From Cannabis sativa (Eukaryota > Streptophyta > Magnoliopsida > Rosales > Cannabaceae), in the NCBI RefSeq assembly GCF_029168945.1, contig NC_083603.1, positions 19,406,001-19,470,000 on the forward strand: 64,000 nucleotides of DNA. The letters are read 5' to 3'. The notes beneath the pieces were generated by a model. It was not told the origin of the DNA and made no database searches. It was given only the letters and a program-made list of their open reading frames with translations. The position numbers and the translations under genes are program-made. Shown here piece by piece: positions 1 through 12,552 of the stretch (positions are counted from its first letter, which is position 1; the number at the start of each line of letters is the position of its first letter).

Positions 1-189
1 CACAGAAACCCTCATTTACCTCGACCATGAGGAGCTTGGCGTCTTCTTTTATGACACACCTTAGAAGTGGCATGGAATAGCCTTTTTTGTACATTACTTT
101 GTCCATGATGATGAAATGAGTTGCTTTTATCATCAACTTCTTAGCTTCATTCTGGTCTATTTGAAGAATACCTTGTTCTAAGCATTGTG

Positions 190-690
190 CAATCAGGGTC
201 ATCCATGATGGACTACTGTCGATCATGAGGATAGGCTCCAAGTCTTCATTGATGCTTTGTTTGACTAGTTTATGTAGGGAATCCACGTTTGCATTATGCT
301 CACATAGTACTTGTTCGATGGAGTATTATTTGAGCTGGGCTAATAGATCTTTAGCTTTGCTTAAGTATGCTATCATTTTTGGACCTCGAGCATGGTATTC
401 ATCAAGAATCTAATTGACAACTAGTTGTGAGTCATTATAGATCTCGAGTGATTCAACTTGCTAGGAGTGCCTCTTACTCTGCTTCATTGTTTGTTACGGT
501 GAACTCAAACCATAGCGCACAACAGGTTCAAAATCTTTTGGGAGTTACTAAGAAGAGTCTTGCACCAGAGCCATGCTCATTGGAGGATCCCTCCACATAA
601 AGTTTCCAAGAAAGCCCATTGTCCTTCTAAGCTGCAGCCTCAGTCACGTGGACCTAGTTTTCACAGACCATTGGGTCATCTTCTTCAAGG
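190..690 (-). pseudogene. Second RNase H (aRNH) remnant of element D
   Basis: The minus-strand translation, broken by stops, still reads like the extra archaeal-type RNase H of Tat elements. There is a YVEGSSNEHGSGA-like stretch near 560..600, a TNNEAEYEALLA-like stretch near 470..500 and a NDSQLVVNQI-like stretch near 410..445. In this family these hold the catalytic acidic residues. The reading frame is not open. This domain is the main reason for placing element D in the Tat branch. Confidence 0.6.
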
Positions 691-814
691 CTAGTGCTTT
701 CATCAATTAAATCTACTAATTCCTGCCCTTTGATTGTTGTGTGAGGTGGTAGGTTATCTTAAATTGACCTAGTTCTACTGCTCATTTGAGTAGACATCCT
801 GATGCTTTTGATTT

Positions 815-1300
815 CATCAAAACTTGTCTTAGCGGTTAGTTAGTTAACACCTTTATCAAAGGAGCGTGGAAGTATGGTCGTAGTTTTCCTGAGACCAATA
901 CATATCTGTAAGCAAGCTTCCAAATAGGGGGATAACTAGACTGAATCCTAATGAGACGCTTGCTAATGTAGTACACAGAATGTTGTATCCCTTCTTCCAC
1001 ATGAATCAGAGCATCATTGGCTGCAAGCTCATTGATAGCCAAACAGATGAATAATTCTTCTCCATCTATGTGTTTGGATAGGATGGGATGTCTGGCTAGC
1101 TTATATTTGAAAGCTTAGAAAGCTTGCTTGCATTCATCAATCCATTCAAGCATCTTGTTTCTTCCTTTAAGTAGATTAAAAAAGGGAACACAATTGTTGG
1201 TAGACTTGGAGACCAACCTACTAAGTGCAACAATTTGTCTAGTGAGGCTTTGTATGCCTTTAATTCGTGCCAGTGCCCTCATATCTTAAAATGCCTTGAT
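815..1300 (-). pseudogene. RNase H remnant of element D
   Basis: The best open stretch (836..1042) ends with the motif pattern YYISK, SYPP, LRPYF and VLTN, which is the C-terminal half of the RT-linked RNase H in Tat-type Ty3/gypsy elements. It follows the RT in the expected order on the minus strand. Several stops lie between it and the RT at 1300..1500, so no functional protein is expected. Confidence 0.65.
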
Positions 1301-1388
1301 CTTTTCTAGATTTGCTTCAATACCTCTTGAGCTAACAATGAATCTAAGAAACTTTCTTGATTGGACACCAAAGTTATAATTAGAGGAT

Positions 1389-2197
1389 TAAGTTTCATTT
1401 AATATTCCTATAGGATGTTGAAGCATTCCTCTAAGTCTTTGATGTGGTCTTCAGATTTCTTTGACTTTACTAGCACGTCGTCGACACAGACTTCCATATT
1501 GTTTCCTATTAATTAATAAAACATACGGTTCACTAGTCTCTGGTATGTAACACCTGCATTCTTGACTCTAAAGGGCATTACTTTGTAACAATAAAGCCTA
1601 ATGTCTATTTGGAAACTAGTATGCTCTTTGTCTGGTGCGTGCATGCTAATTTGATTGTAGCCATAATAGGCATCCATGAATGTGAGGAGTTCAAGGCCCG
1701 CTATTACATCCACTAGTTAATCTATTTGTGGTAGGGGAAAATAGTCTTGAGGGCAAGATTTATTTAGGTTAGTGTAGTCGATGCAAGTCCTCCACTTACC
1801 ATTCGATTTAGGCACTAGAATAGGGTTGGATACCCAAACTTGGTAGAAAGCTTCCCGAATTAAGTTTTTATCCCGTAGCCTTTCAACTTCTTCCTTGAAA
1901 GGTTTGGAGCACTCTTTGTCAAGGAACATGTGTTTCTTTTTGTACAAGTCTAAATTTTTCTTTGTCTATGTTAAGGGCATGACAGATTACCTGGGGGTCA
2001 ATCCAAATCATGTCCTCATGCGACCAAGTGAAAATGTCTTGATTTCTCCTGAGGCAATCCATGAGCTTCTCGCTCAAAGCCTCCATCAAGTTTGTTCCAA
2101 TATTGACAACCTTGGTCGGATATTTCATGTTGAGGGGAAGTTTCCTCGATCGGAAAAACTCCTCAGTCAATTTCCCTAAAATGGAGGTGAATGTCAT
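1389..2197 (-). pseudogene. Reverse transcriptase remnant of element D
   Basis: Two adjacent minus-strand stretches carry the RT. At 1717..1947 is the N-terminal part, with WVSNPILVPKSNGKWR, CIDYTNLNKSCPQD and FPLPQID. At 1513..1713 is the FMDAYYGYNQI and YCYKVMPF block. Just downstream near 1470..1500 the catalytic motif reads CVDD instead of the usual YVDD. Upstream, 1919..2197 holds the linker to protease (DIFTWSHEDM and VICHALN). In-frame stops separate these pieces, so the polymerase is dead. The DAYSGYNQI-like wording is typical of Tat-branch gypsy RT. Confidence 0.8.
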
Positions 2198-2441
2198 CCC
2201 CGCCTTAGGTGCACCTTCAAGTGGCTTTAAATGTCATCTCTGTCTTCTCTGTATTTTCAACCCTAGAGGTCTTTGTTGCTTTTCCAGCTTTTGCAGTAGA
2301 GGCCTTTCTCATCCCCCTGGTGCCAAAGCATTAGATGAAGTCTTCTTGGCAAGATTTAAAAAGTTTTATAACACTTGCTGACAATCCCTTAATTTCCAAG
2401 GAGACAAGTGGTATACTGACGAGATAGCTCAAAGGTCATAT

Positions 2442-4334
2442 TGTTGGAAATTATTTTACCAGGATCTTAGATCTACTCACAAGTATGTTTATTAACATCC
2501 TAAATATGAACTTTCTAAAACGATAAAATAAACACATATAAAGTTTAAGAAACCTTACATTGGGTGCAGCGGAATAATATGACTCCTTCCGTTCAGATAT
2601 CTAGCCCTTGATTCCTTTCTGTAGCAGAGCATTATCAATATCTGAACCTGGATCTCTTTCTCTGAATCTTTGATGCTGAATCTCCTTTGCTGATGATCTT
2701 TCTTCACGATCTTCCTCACTATGATTGAGGTATCACTTGATGTGTGTGGGCACTACTCTAATCGCTAAGAATTTCGAAATATTGAAGAAGAAGAGAGAGA
2801 GTGGTCAGCTAAAGATAGGGAGAGAGAAGGCTCAGTTTTTCTGAATAGAAAAAGTCAGAAGAAAGTGTAATTTTCCTGAAGCCTTCACTATCTATTTATA
2901 GCATTCCTACTAGGGTTAGATTTGAATTATATGGCATTAAAATAATGAAAAAATCAGTTTAAATTTCCTACAAAAGTGGCTGGCCCTAAACTTAGTGGAT
3001 TGGGCCTTGCTTTTTGCAATTTTGCAATTTTAACACCTTTTGTATCTGATTTTCTCAAAAATGCCAATTTCCTAATTCAACCATTTAAATGCCAATTCTA
3101 ACTATTTAATAACTATAAATAATTATTAAATAAGATTGTCATTTATCATATTTATTAATTGAACCATACAAAGTATCATAATTAACAAATATGCCCCTAT
3201 AAACTCTTTCTTTACAATTTCGCCCTTACTTAGTGAAAAATTCACAAATAGACATAGTCTAATTTGAGAATTATAATTGATTAATCAAAACCAATTACAT
3301 GAGTCTTACAAGCAATATTATCTCAACTAGTGGGGGGACCATGGGTCTATATAACCGAGCTTCCAATAAGTAGATCAAGAATTTAACACTAAAATTCACT
3401 AACTTATTAATTCTTCGTTGAATCCACGCATAGAACTTAGAATTGCACTCTCAGTATATAGAATGCTCTATATGTTCCACCATATAGACACATCATTAGT
3501 TATCCATTGTTATAATCCTAATGTGATCAATGATCCTCTATATGAATGATCTACACTGTAAAGGGATTAAATTACCGTTACACCCTACAATGTATTTATT
3601 CCTTAAACCACTTGACCCCGTATAAATGATATTTCAGCTAATGTGAAATGAGTACTCCACCATTTATGTTCGTTTGGTCAAGCTCGAAGGAGATCATCCT
3701 TTGCTTACTATTCGCCAGATAGAAGCTATAGATTCCATGTTTATGATAGCGCTCCCACTCAATTGCACTACCGTGTTCCCAAAATGTACGTATCACCCTG
3801 ACCTAAAAGTAGGCTTAACTAACAAATCAAAGAACACGAATAGCCTTTCAAGATTGAGCCTAATCATATCTGGATTAAGATCATTTGATCTAGGATCAAC
3901 TAGGCGATATTGACTTGAATAGATTTTACGGTAAGTTTAATTAAATCTAAGTCAAAGTTCAATATCGGTCCCTTCCGATGCATACTCCATGCATCCAACC
4001 TGAGCTTTACTTTAACCAATGTTCTGGAAAGAACATAGTATTTCTCCAAATACAAGTAAACTCTTGTTGTAGATTATCATATCAGTAAAACCCTGTGTCT
4101 GATAAATCTAGGAAACTTTATTCACATAGTCATGTTTACTTTCCAATGTGTTGACGGCACAATAAACTGGATCAAGTATGTGAAAAGGGTTTCGTATGAA
4201 TTTATACATTATGTACATATAATCATGAAATAAATCATGTGAACCATGCAACATTAAATGTTATTTCTGATCTATATTAATAAGTAAATCTGATTATATT
4301 GAAATGAGTTTTATTTAGGGCATAAAACCCAACA
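2442..4334 (-). repeat. 3' LTR of copia N1
   Basis: It starts TGTTGGAAATT and ends AAAACCCAACA on the plus strand, so on the element's own strand it runs TG...CA. It is near-identical to 10655..12547. Differences seen include g/t near 3137, g/a near 2764 and three bases near 4160..4195. Confidence 0.92.
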
Positions 4335-4346
4335 AACTCCCACTTG
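4335..4346 (-). other. Polypurine tract of copia N1
   Basis: On the element strand this reads CAAGTGGGAGTT, directly before the 3' LTR. The same tract precedes the 3' LTR of copia C (56040..56050) and occurs in N2 (24435..24446). It primes plus-strand DNA synthesis. Confidence 0.85.
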
Positions 4347-7000
4347 CACTAATATAAAACAAAAAGTGCGTTTCAAATAATCTCAACACCTTGATAGACA
4401 AATCAAGTGTAGTAGTAGTAAACTCCTCGTAATAGGATCTGAAAGGTTGAATTAACCACTACCTTTTCTCCACCATTACTCTTCCTTTAATCACAAAATC
4501 ATTGATAATGTGAAATTCCTCTCTATATGTCTACTCTCTTGGGATACTGGATTCTATACCTTTGGCAACTACTTTTGGTTAATCAGGAAATTAACACTAG
4601 TAGTTTAAGGCAATTTGGAATGGTGCCAAAGATGTATAGAACTTTCCTTAGACTGAATAAGTAACTTTCCTGCAGCTTTAACATTCAGTCTATCTCTGGT
4701 AGACCTAGAGACTTCAGATAGGTTTTTACACTTCTCCAAAATCACTATTCCACCCCCAGAGTAATCACCATCTTATCAGAAATATTTACTAGCACATAGG
4801 CAAATTTCGAAATCTGATATGGTGTAGTCTAAGAGTTTTAAACACACCCTTATAGACTAACATATAGTTCCTCTTCTTTATCTTAGGATTTACTTGATTG
4901 TCTTCCAATGTTCTTCTCCTGGATTAATCTGATACCTACTCATTACTCCCACTCAACAGCAGGTGTCTGGTCTAAGGCATACAAAAGCATATCTAAGACC
5001 TCTCACTGTTGATATAAGAAATTTTTCCATGGCTTTATCTTTTCTGGAATAATTGAGACTTTTCCTTAGATAAATAAAATCTATACCTAAGAAGTTGTGA
5101 AGCTTCTATAGATTGCCATTAGAAAGAAAATGCTTCAGCATCTTACTAAAGTAAGTTGCTTGCATTAGAGTAAGTAATTACCAGGTATACCACAAGCCAT
5201 AGGTTTAGATAAACTCAAATCTATAATACTAGGAACAGGAAGTTTTGTTAAGTCCATTGAATGGACTTATAAACGAAAATTTCCTTTTATGTCCTTGTAA
5301 TAGAAAACTTTAGGTTACTCCATGTGAATGGATTAAACCATAGTTCTATTGGCTTTCTTCTTAGTTTCTTATCTTGACAATCCATTACTTGTTTAAACTC
5401 ACAATGGATTTTAATCACTAGTGTCTCCCAAGTCATAAGAAGGTGAGTTCCTAGAAACTCTCCCACTACGACAAGGTACCGTGAATTATGTCTAAGAAAA
5501 CTAAATGGTATTGATCTCTTCGGTTGTGACAAGACAACAGAGGCAGTGGGATCATCATATGTCATATAAGATGATAGAACACTTTTGGAATCAAGAATTA
5601 AGTATCTCCTTTATTTGCTACTTGTTTTTCCGGACTTAGTCATTTTCTTAGAAAAGTAGTATTTGTTTGAACAAACACTTTCTTATCTATTGACAATGGG
5701 ATGGTCCACCCCTAATCACTTAGAATAGCTAAGAAACCATGGTTAACAGTTCTAGCTTTTCTTAAGATTTTGATTAGGTCATCCATGAATCTAGTAATGA
5801 TTTACATTAAGTATAAAACCATTACATCATTCTGAAATTGTATTACCATAGAAGGATTTAGGCAACGACTAGTAACTAATCATCAACATGCAACTCGAAA
5901 TTTACGGGAGGTAAGTTTGGATATAATTCAAAAATCAATTTAATGATCTTTGAACCGCATATCTACTAACTATTTCTCCACCCCTATCGATTCGCAAGAT
6001 CTTTAACCACTTACCTTAATGGTGTTTAACCATTGCTAGAAATTAATGAAATTTTTCAAACATTTCAAATTTCTTTGCATAAGGTATAATCTAGAGTTAT
6101 CGTTTTAAGAATACAACGAAAAACTCATATCCACCCCTGAATGTACATTCATCTGCGAATGAGATGAACTACTTTCAGTGGATATAGGCATATTAACTCT
6201 TTGCAGAGATTGATCTTGTCAAATCCACTATGAACAAGATACAAATGCCATAGATTAAGAAAATGTGGTAGTGTCTATGATGACATAGGTTTAGTTACAT
6301 CAAAGAGTTCTTAGAATACTTCAAGTGGATCCTGGTCACAGAATACCTAACTCACATTCCATACAGTTTTAATCCATTAATAAAAGATGGATATTAAACA
6401 CTTGAGAAAGTGTAACTGTATTGTATTCTGGAATTAGAAATTTAAGAAAATTTCTATTTGGAATCTAAAATTAAAGTCAAAGACTTAAATTCAACCAAAT
6501 TTAATGAGTAATTCTTTCTTGGACCACCACTACTAATACAAACTCTAAGTCAGATTTGCCCATACAAGTAGGAGATTTCTAAGATTGAGGATTTATATCA
6601 ATTGGGAATAGAATTTCGGGGTTATAATCATATGCGTCATTTAATTTCTTAAGAGAAAATATAATGACATGAAATGATTCATAGACCATTCATCCAATGA
6701 TATATTTGAAAGCTAATTCGAAATGAATAAGCTAAGAGGAATTAGGATAATTTCGTTTAAAATAAGAATCCAACGATGCTTCGATTAGCGAAAGTCAAAG
6801 TAATCTTATTTATATAATCTTCTTGTTTCATATCGTAAAAATACTAGTCTAAGGTGTCATCAATTGATGAACAGTTAGATGTCGCATATACAATATTTAT
6901 CTTTCGAGATCTGACACTATTATGTATGTCTAATGGTGAAAATCCACTAGGGATTTATCTCATTAGATAAACAAGCCAAGTTAGACCAACAATGAAGATT
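4347..7000 (-). pseudogene. Fossil copia pol inside N1
   Basis: No long frame is open, but minus-strand wording still matches copia pol in the right order. Near 6205..6270 is a pre-integrase-like LWHLYLVHSGFDKI. Near 6090..6145 is GGYEFFVVFL, matching the start of the integrase core in copia C. Near 4870..5000 is the end of RT and start of RNase H, with MSRYQINPGEEHWKTIK and LVYKG, aligned with copia C 55425..55540. A 92-codon frame at 5287..5565 lies between integrase and RT and is probably linker remnant. N2 shares at least one stop codon (the TGTTGAGTGGG position near 4958), so the decay predates both insertions. The catalytic motifs cannot be read. Confidence 0.65.
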
Positions 7001-7162
7001 CGAAATTAAACTACAACTTAATAACGTAAAATAACATGGTTCAATATAAATTCATACACAATTCGTAAATTATAAACATATAGTAAGTAGGAATGACAAG
7101 TGAAAATACTAAAACTTACAATCCTAAATAATTTCCAAGGTTTTCAACAAACCGATATCGTT

Positions 7163-7295
7163 GTCCCGTTTAGGCGAGAGTCAAAGCTACCATTCATTGA
7201 ATAGAGTTGTCACTCGTCTAAAATGTTAAACATTCTAGCAACCTTTTATTCGATCAAGATTGGAATTCAGCCGTTGTCCCGTTTAGGCGAGAGTC
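7163..7295 (-). repeat. Repeated leader motif in N1
   Basis: GTCCCGTTTAGGCGAGAGTC occurs twice, at 7163..7182 and 7276..7295. The matching pair is at 38938..38956 and 39049..39067 in N2, and in the opposite orientation at 19559..19576 and 19670..19688 in copia C. It lies in the leader about 3.4 kb from the primer site. Confidence 0.8.
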
Positions 7296-9695
7296 AAGGC
7301 AATTCTATCTTATGAGCTTCCACCATTGTTTCATAATTTGCAAGTCAAGTATGGTCGCCACCATTAGGGTGATCCATACCATACAAAACACTTACAAACT
7401 ACTTATCATGCGAGGTTAAACGGTGCGAAATTGCTAATGAACGTTCCTCCATTAGGGAGGATTACTCACTAAAACAAACGCGGTGTAAAACCCACAATGG
7501 AGATCGAATGTCTCTTGATAATAAAGCTCATTATTTAAAAAGAGTTGTATTTTCTTTTATTCTCTTTATTTATTCTATTTATTTTAAATATATATTTATT
7601 TATTTAAAATTTCCAATTTAGAATGAAAAATTCTAAATATAAATTTTAATTTAATATTTATAAATTTTACTTAGATGGATATGAAAATAACATGAATTAT
7701 TTCCATCTTAGTAATAATTTCCAATAAATATTTAGAAAAAAATATTTAAGTTGTTACAAAATTAATTTAAATTAATTTACAACTCAAATTTAATTTTCTA
7801 TAAATATATATTGCATTTCGAAAAATTAAAGTATATAAGAATACAATTTTCGAAAAATGCATATTAAAATAAAAAATAAATCCTGGAAAAATTATTCTAA
7901 TTTAATGTTGGCCCAAAATTAATTAATAAAATTAATTTACAACAAAAAATATAATTTTCCTATTTAATTAAATATATAAGAAAAATTACAAATATTTAAG
8001 TATGATGATGAAAATCAACTCAAATATTAATTTTCTATTTAATTAAATACACTAGAAAAATACTTCAAGCAAAAATATCACCTATCTAGATTTTCCTTTG
8101 ACTAATTAATTCTATTTCTAATAATATACTTTAATTCAATTTATTTTAAATTAATCAATAAATGAAAAAAATCATTGATTTAAGTTGATCCAAGAATTAA
8201 TTAAAATAATTAATTTACAACTTAATCTATTTTTCAAGATAAAATTCGAAATTCTAGCATTTAAGAAATACAATTTCGAAAATTGATTAATAAAATAAAG
8301 AAAAAATATATTTTGAAAATTATTTAAATTTAGTTGAAAAAAATAAATTTCAACTAAAAATAATTTTCTATTTAATTAAATGTCATGAAAAAGAAATATT
8401 TAAGTATGATGATAAAAATCAACTTAGATATTTAATTTTCAAATTAATTAAATGTATTAAATTCAAGAAATAAATAATTAAGTGTAGAGAAGGCTTAATT
8501 ATTAATCTCTAGTTTAATACTAGGAAAAAATATATTTAAAATAAATTGTACCAAAATTAATTAATAAATAATTAATTTCACAATTTATAATATTTTCCTA
8601 TTTAATATTAGAAATAATAAGTAGTCTATAAATAACTATCTAGAAAATATCTTATTTGACTAAGTATCTTTTCCACAAAATTTGAAAAAATATCTAATTT
8701 AAGTTGTACTAGAAAAATCTAGAACTTAAATATTTTCAAATTTAAATTTAATTAAATATCAAAAATTAAGTTGTAACCACTTAATTTGAAAATATTCCAT
8801 TTTAAGTTAATATTTGAAAAGATATTAACTTAAAAAAAATATCTAAAGAATCTTAATAACCAATGCCTAAAATTCCTCAACTTAATTTTGAAATTTTGAA
8901 TTCAAAAGATATTCAGATTTAAGTTGGTTAGTTGAAGATAACTAAATATCAACTTAAATAGGAATATTTAATGAAAAATTTAAATTAAGTTCCAGAAAGA
9001 ATCTAGATGGTTATAATTCTATATTTAATTAAATACAAGAAAATACATATAGTTTAGCTTAGAATATAAAATTCCTTAAACTATATTTTTCTTAAATTAA
9101 TTTCAAAATAAATGAAATTAATTATGTTGCTAATCAATTTTATTAGGTTAAACTAGTTTAATTAACCTAGTACGATCATTCAAATCGTGCAAATGGGCCT
9201 TCACAATTGGGGTGGTTTGTGTGAGGGGGTGCTGGGTTCAGTATGTCGTACCCACTTCTATGGCTCCCAACTCTCACACAAGGCCCAAAAGAGAGGAATT
9301 TAACCTTAATAAGAACAACTGTTATTAATTGAATAAGCCCAAAACTAAATGGGCCTAAATAAAATCTATCAATGACTATGACATTTTATTTAGCAACATT
9401 AACCTATATGCATCTATAATAAAATTAAACACATAGGCTCACACAGGCACACTTTGGATGGGTCCTATCATGTTGCTAGGTCATACAAAGATGAAAGAAG
9501 ATTGTAAAATTTACCTGTTACAAATTATTAACTTGACCAAGGGAGCCATCAGATCATTAGATCTGGCAAAAAGTAACCATGGCTATTTGCAATCAAGTAA
9601 TAATAGGTTTTAAAAACTTACACATAAGCTAAAACACATACTCCTGCAACAAGGTTAGTTGGATAGTTGGATGTAGGATTTATTTAATTTTAAAT

Positions 9696-9836
9696 TAAAT
9701 ATTTAATTTCGAAAATAATTAATTAAATAAAAAAAATAATTTTTCGAAAAATTTAAAAAAAAAAAAAAAAATTTGAAAAATTCGAAATTTTTTTTTTTTT
9801 TTTAAAAAAAAATTAAAATTTAAAATTAAACCTACA
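9696..9836. repeat. A/T homopolymer-rich stretch
   Basis: Low-complexity DNA with runs of A and T, including an 18-base A run and a 17-base T run that could pair with each other. It lies in the N1 leader. The shorter counterpart in N2 is near 41500..41580. Confidence 0.8.
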
Positions 9837-10639
9837 ATTTTTGAAAAATTAGGTTTCAACCAACCTAAATATCATTTCAAAAAAAATTTGCTAACTACTT
9901 TTAAATTTTAAATGTTATTTTATAAATAAAAATTAAATAAAAAATTAGAAAAGATAAATAAATATCTTTTTCAAATTTTAAATTTAATTTAAATAAATAA
10001 AATAACAAAATTTAAAAAAAATTAGCAAAATATCTTATATCATTTAAAAATTACATAATTATAAATATCTTATTTTTAAATTTAAAATAAGATAAGATAT
10101 AATCAAATTTTAAAATAAGATAGATTTTTAAGCAAAAAGATAAATACTAATTCTATTCGAATTCAAATTACACTAATATCTTGAATTAATTTAAAAAAAA
10201 TTAAATTAATTCAAAATGATAATTAGAATTGAATTAGGAATAGTAATAGTATATATACAAAACCATACAAAAAATTGGAAGTTAATTCCATGAAAAAGTA
10301 TGAAAAATTGAAGAAAAAGGAAAAAATCCGAAACTGTACGGACAGTTCTGCGATCGCAGGAAACTATCAAAGACATTTCCGATTTTGTCAAATCTTCAAA
10401 AAATCATAACTAATTCAAATAAAATCCAAATTGAGTTCTGTAAAAGGCTAACTTGCTTAATTTTTTCCATACTATCCAATAAAAATAATTCCAGAAACGA
10501 AATCACAATTATTGTTCACGAAAATTTCACAAACATCATTCAATCATCAAATAACACTCAATACAACATGATACCATCCAAAGAACATACAAACAATCGT
10601 TTTAAAGTCCAAATTTCTTGCAAGTAAATCAATTACCAT

Positions 10640-10652
10640 GGCTCTGATACCA
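10640..10652 (-). other. Primer binding site of N1 (tRNA-iMet)
   Basis: The element strand reads TGGTATCAGAGCC, the complement of the 3' end of plant initiator tRNA-Met, two bases from the 5' LTR. It fixes the orientation of N1 as minus. Confidence 0.9.
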
Positions 10653-10654
10653 GT

Positions 10655-12547
10655 TGTTGGAAATTATTTTACCAGGATCTTAGATCTACTCACAAGTATG
10701 TTTATTAACATCCTAAATATGAACTTTCTAAAACGATAAAATAAACACATATAAAGTTTAAGAAACCTTACATTGGGTGCAGCGGAATAATATGACTCCT
10801 TCCGTTCAGATATCTAGCCCTTGATTCCTTTCTGTAGCAGAGCATTATCAATATCTGAACCTGGATCTCTTTCTCTGAATCTTTGATGCTGAATCTCCTT
10901 TGCTGATGATCTTTCTTCACGATCTTCCTCACTATGATTGAGGTATCACTTGATGTGTGTGGGCACTACTCTAATCACTAAGAATTTCGAAATATTGAAG
11001 AAGAAGAGAGAGAGTGGTCAGCTAAAGATAGGGAGAGAGAAGGCTCAGTTTTTCTGAATAGAAAAAGTCAGAAGAAAGTGTAATTTTCCTGAAGCCTTCA
11101 CTATCTATTTATAGCATTCCTACTAGGGTTAGATTTGAATTATATGGCATTAAAATAATGAAAAAATCAGTTTAAATTTCCTACAAAAGTGGCTGGCCCT
11201 AAACTTAGTGGATTGGGCCTTGCTTTTTGCAATTTTGCAATTTTAACACCTTTTGTATCTGATTTTCTCAAAAATGCCAATTTCCTAATTCAACCATTTA
11301 AATGCCAATTCTAACTATTTAATAACTATAAATAATTATTAAATAATATTGTCATTTATCATATTTATTAATTGAACCATACAAAGTATCATAATTAACA
11401 AATATGCCCCTATAAACTCTTTCTTTACAATTTCGCCCTTACTTAGTGAAAAATTCACAAATAGACATAGTCTAATTTGAGAATTATAATTGATTAATCA
11501 AAACCAATTACATGAGTCTTACAAGCAATATTATCTCAACTAGTGGGGGGACCATGGGTCTATATAACCGAGCTTCCAATAAGTAGATCAAGAATTTAAC
11601 ACTAAAATTCACTAACTTATTAATTCTTCGTTGAATCCACGCATAGAACTTAGAATTGCACTCTCAGTATATAGAATGCTCTATATGTTCCACCATATAG
11701 ACACATCATTAGTTATCCATTGTTATAATCCTAATGTGATCAATGATCCTCTATATGAATGATCTACACTGTAAAGGGATTAAATTACCGTTACACCCTA
11801 CAATGTATTTATTCCTTAAACCACTTGACCCCGTATAAATGATATTTCAGCTAATGTGAAATGAGTACTCCACCATTTATGTTCGTTTGGTCAAGCTCGA
11901 AGGAGATCATCCTTTGCTTACTATTCGCCAGATAGAAGCTATAGATTCCATGTTTATGATAGCGCTCCCACTCAATTGCACTACCGTGTTCCCAAAATGT
12001 ACGTATCACCCTGACCTAAAAGTAGGCTTAACTAACAAATCAAAGAACACGAATAGCCTTTCAAGATTGAGCCTAATCATATCTGGATTAAGATCATTTG
12101 ATCTAGGATCAACTAGGCGATATTGACTTGAATAGATTTTACGGTAAGTTTAATTAAATCTAAGTCAAAGTTCAATATCGGTCCCTTCCGATGCATACTC
12201 CATGCATCCAACCTGAGCTTTACTTTAACCAATGTTCTGGAAAGAACATAGTATTTCTCCAAATACAAGTAAACTCTTGTTGTAGATTATCATATCAGTA
12301 AAACCCTGTGTCTGATAAATCTAGGAAACTTTATTCACATAGTCATGTTTACTTTCCAATGTGTTGACGGCACAATAAACAGGATCAAGTATGTGAAAAG
12401 GGTTTCAGATGAATTTATACATTATGTACATATAATCATGAAATAAATCATGTGAACCATGCAACATTAAATGTTATTTCTGATCTATATTAATAAGTAA
12501 ATCTGATTATATTGAAATGAGTTTTATTTAGGGCATAAAACCCAACA
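10655..12547 (-). repeat. 5' LTR of copia N1
   Basis: 1893 bp, near-identical to 2442..4334. It begins TGTTGG on the plus strand and ends CCCAACA, followed by the target duplication CATAT at 12548..12552. It should hold the promoter of the element (see 11105..11114). Confidence 0.92.
11105..11114 (-). promoter_or_regulatory. Probable TATA box in the N1 5' LTR
   Basis: The element strand reads CTATAAATAG, a near-ideal plant TATA box, about 1.43 kb into the LTR. The same motif occurs in the other family LTRs (2892..2901, 43005..43014, and TATAAATAG at 50901..50909 in the plus-strand solo LTR). The start site itself cannot be seen. Confidence 0.55.
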
Positions 12548-12552
12548 CATAT

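Larger units (their letters stand above)
7001..10639 (-). other. Long AT-rich non-coding leader of N1
   Basis: About 3.6 kb between primer site and pol has no coding signal. It is very AT-rich, with homopolymer runs. Parts of it are shared with N2 (38900..42526) and, in reverse orientation, with copia C (about 18200..19750). One example is the block near 9180..9300 holding GTATGTCGTACCCAC, mirrored near 18470..18580. A small frame at 10206..10391 and another at 10385..10627 show no family resemblance. Confidence 0.65.
2442..12547 (-). mobile_element. Copia N1: young, apparently non-autonomous Ty1/copia LTR element
   Basis: Two 1893-bp LTRs (2442..4334 and 10655..12547) flank a 6.3-kb interior without an intact gag-pol. 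The 5-bp target duplication CATAT lies at 2437..2441 and 12548..12552. A primer site matching tRNA-iMet (10640..10652) next to the right LTR and a purine tract next to the left LTR show that the element reads on the minus strand. By eye the LTRs differ at about five sites, so insertion was recent. The interior carries badly decayed copia pol plus a long leader. A second copy, N2, lies at 22541..44441. Confidence 0.9.

Noticed and set aside
3674..3913. A 79-codon plus-strand frame repeated at 11887..12126, 23776..24012 and 43783..44019
   Set aside because: It lies antisense inside four near-identical LTRs, so its conservation is just copy identity. The diverged LTRs (copia C, solo LTR) do not keep it.
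5287..5565. A 92-codon minus-strand frame in N1 as a possible captured gene
   Set aside because: It sits between integrase and RT remnants, is broken in N2, and is better explained as decayed pol linker.
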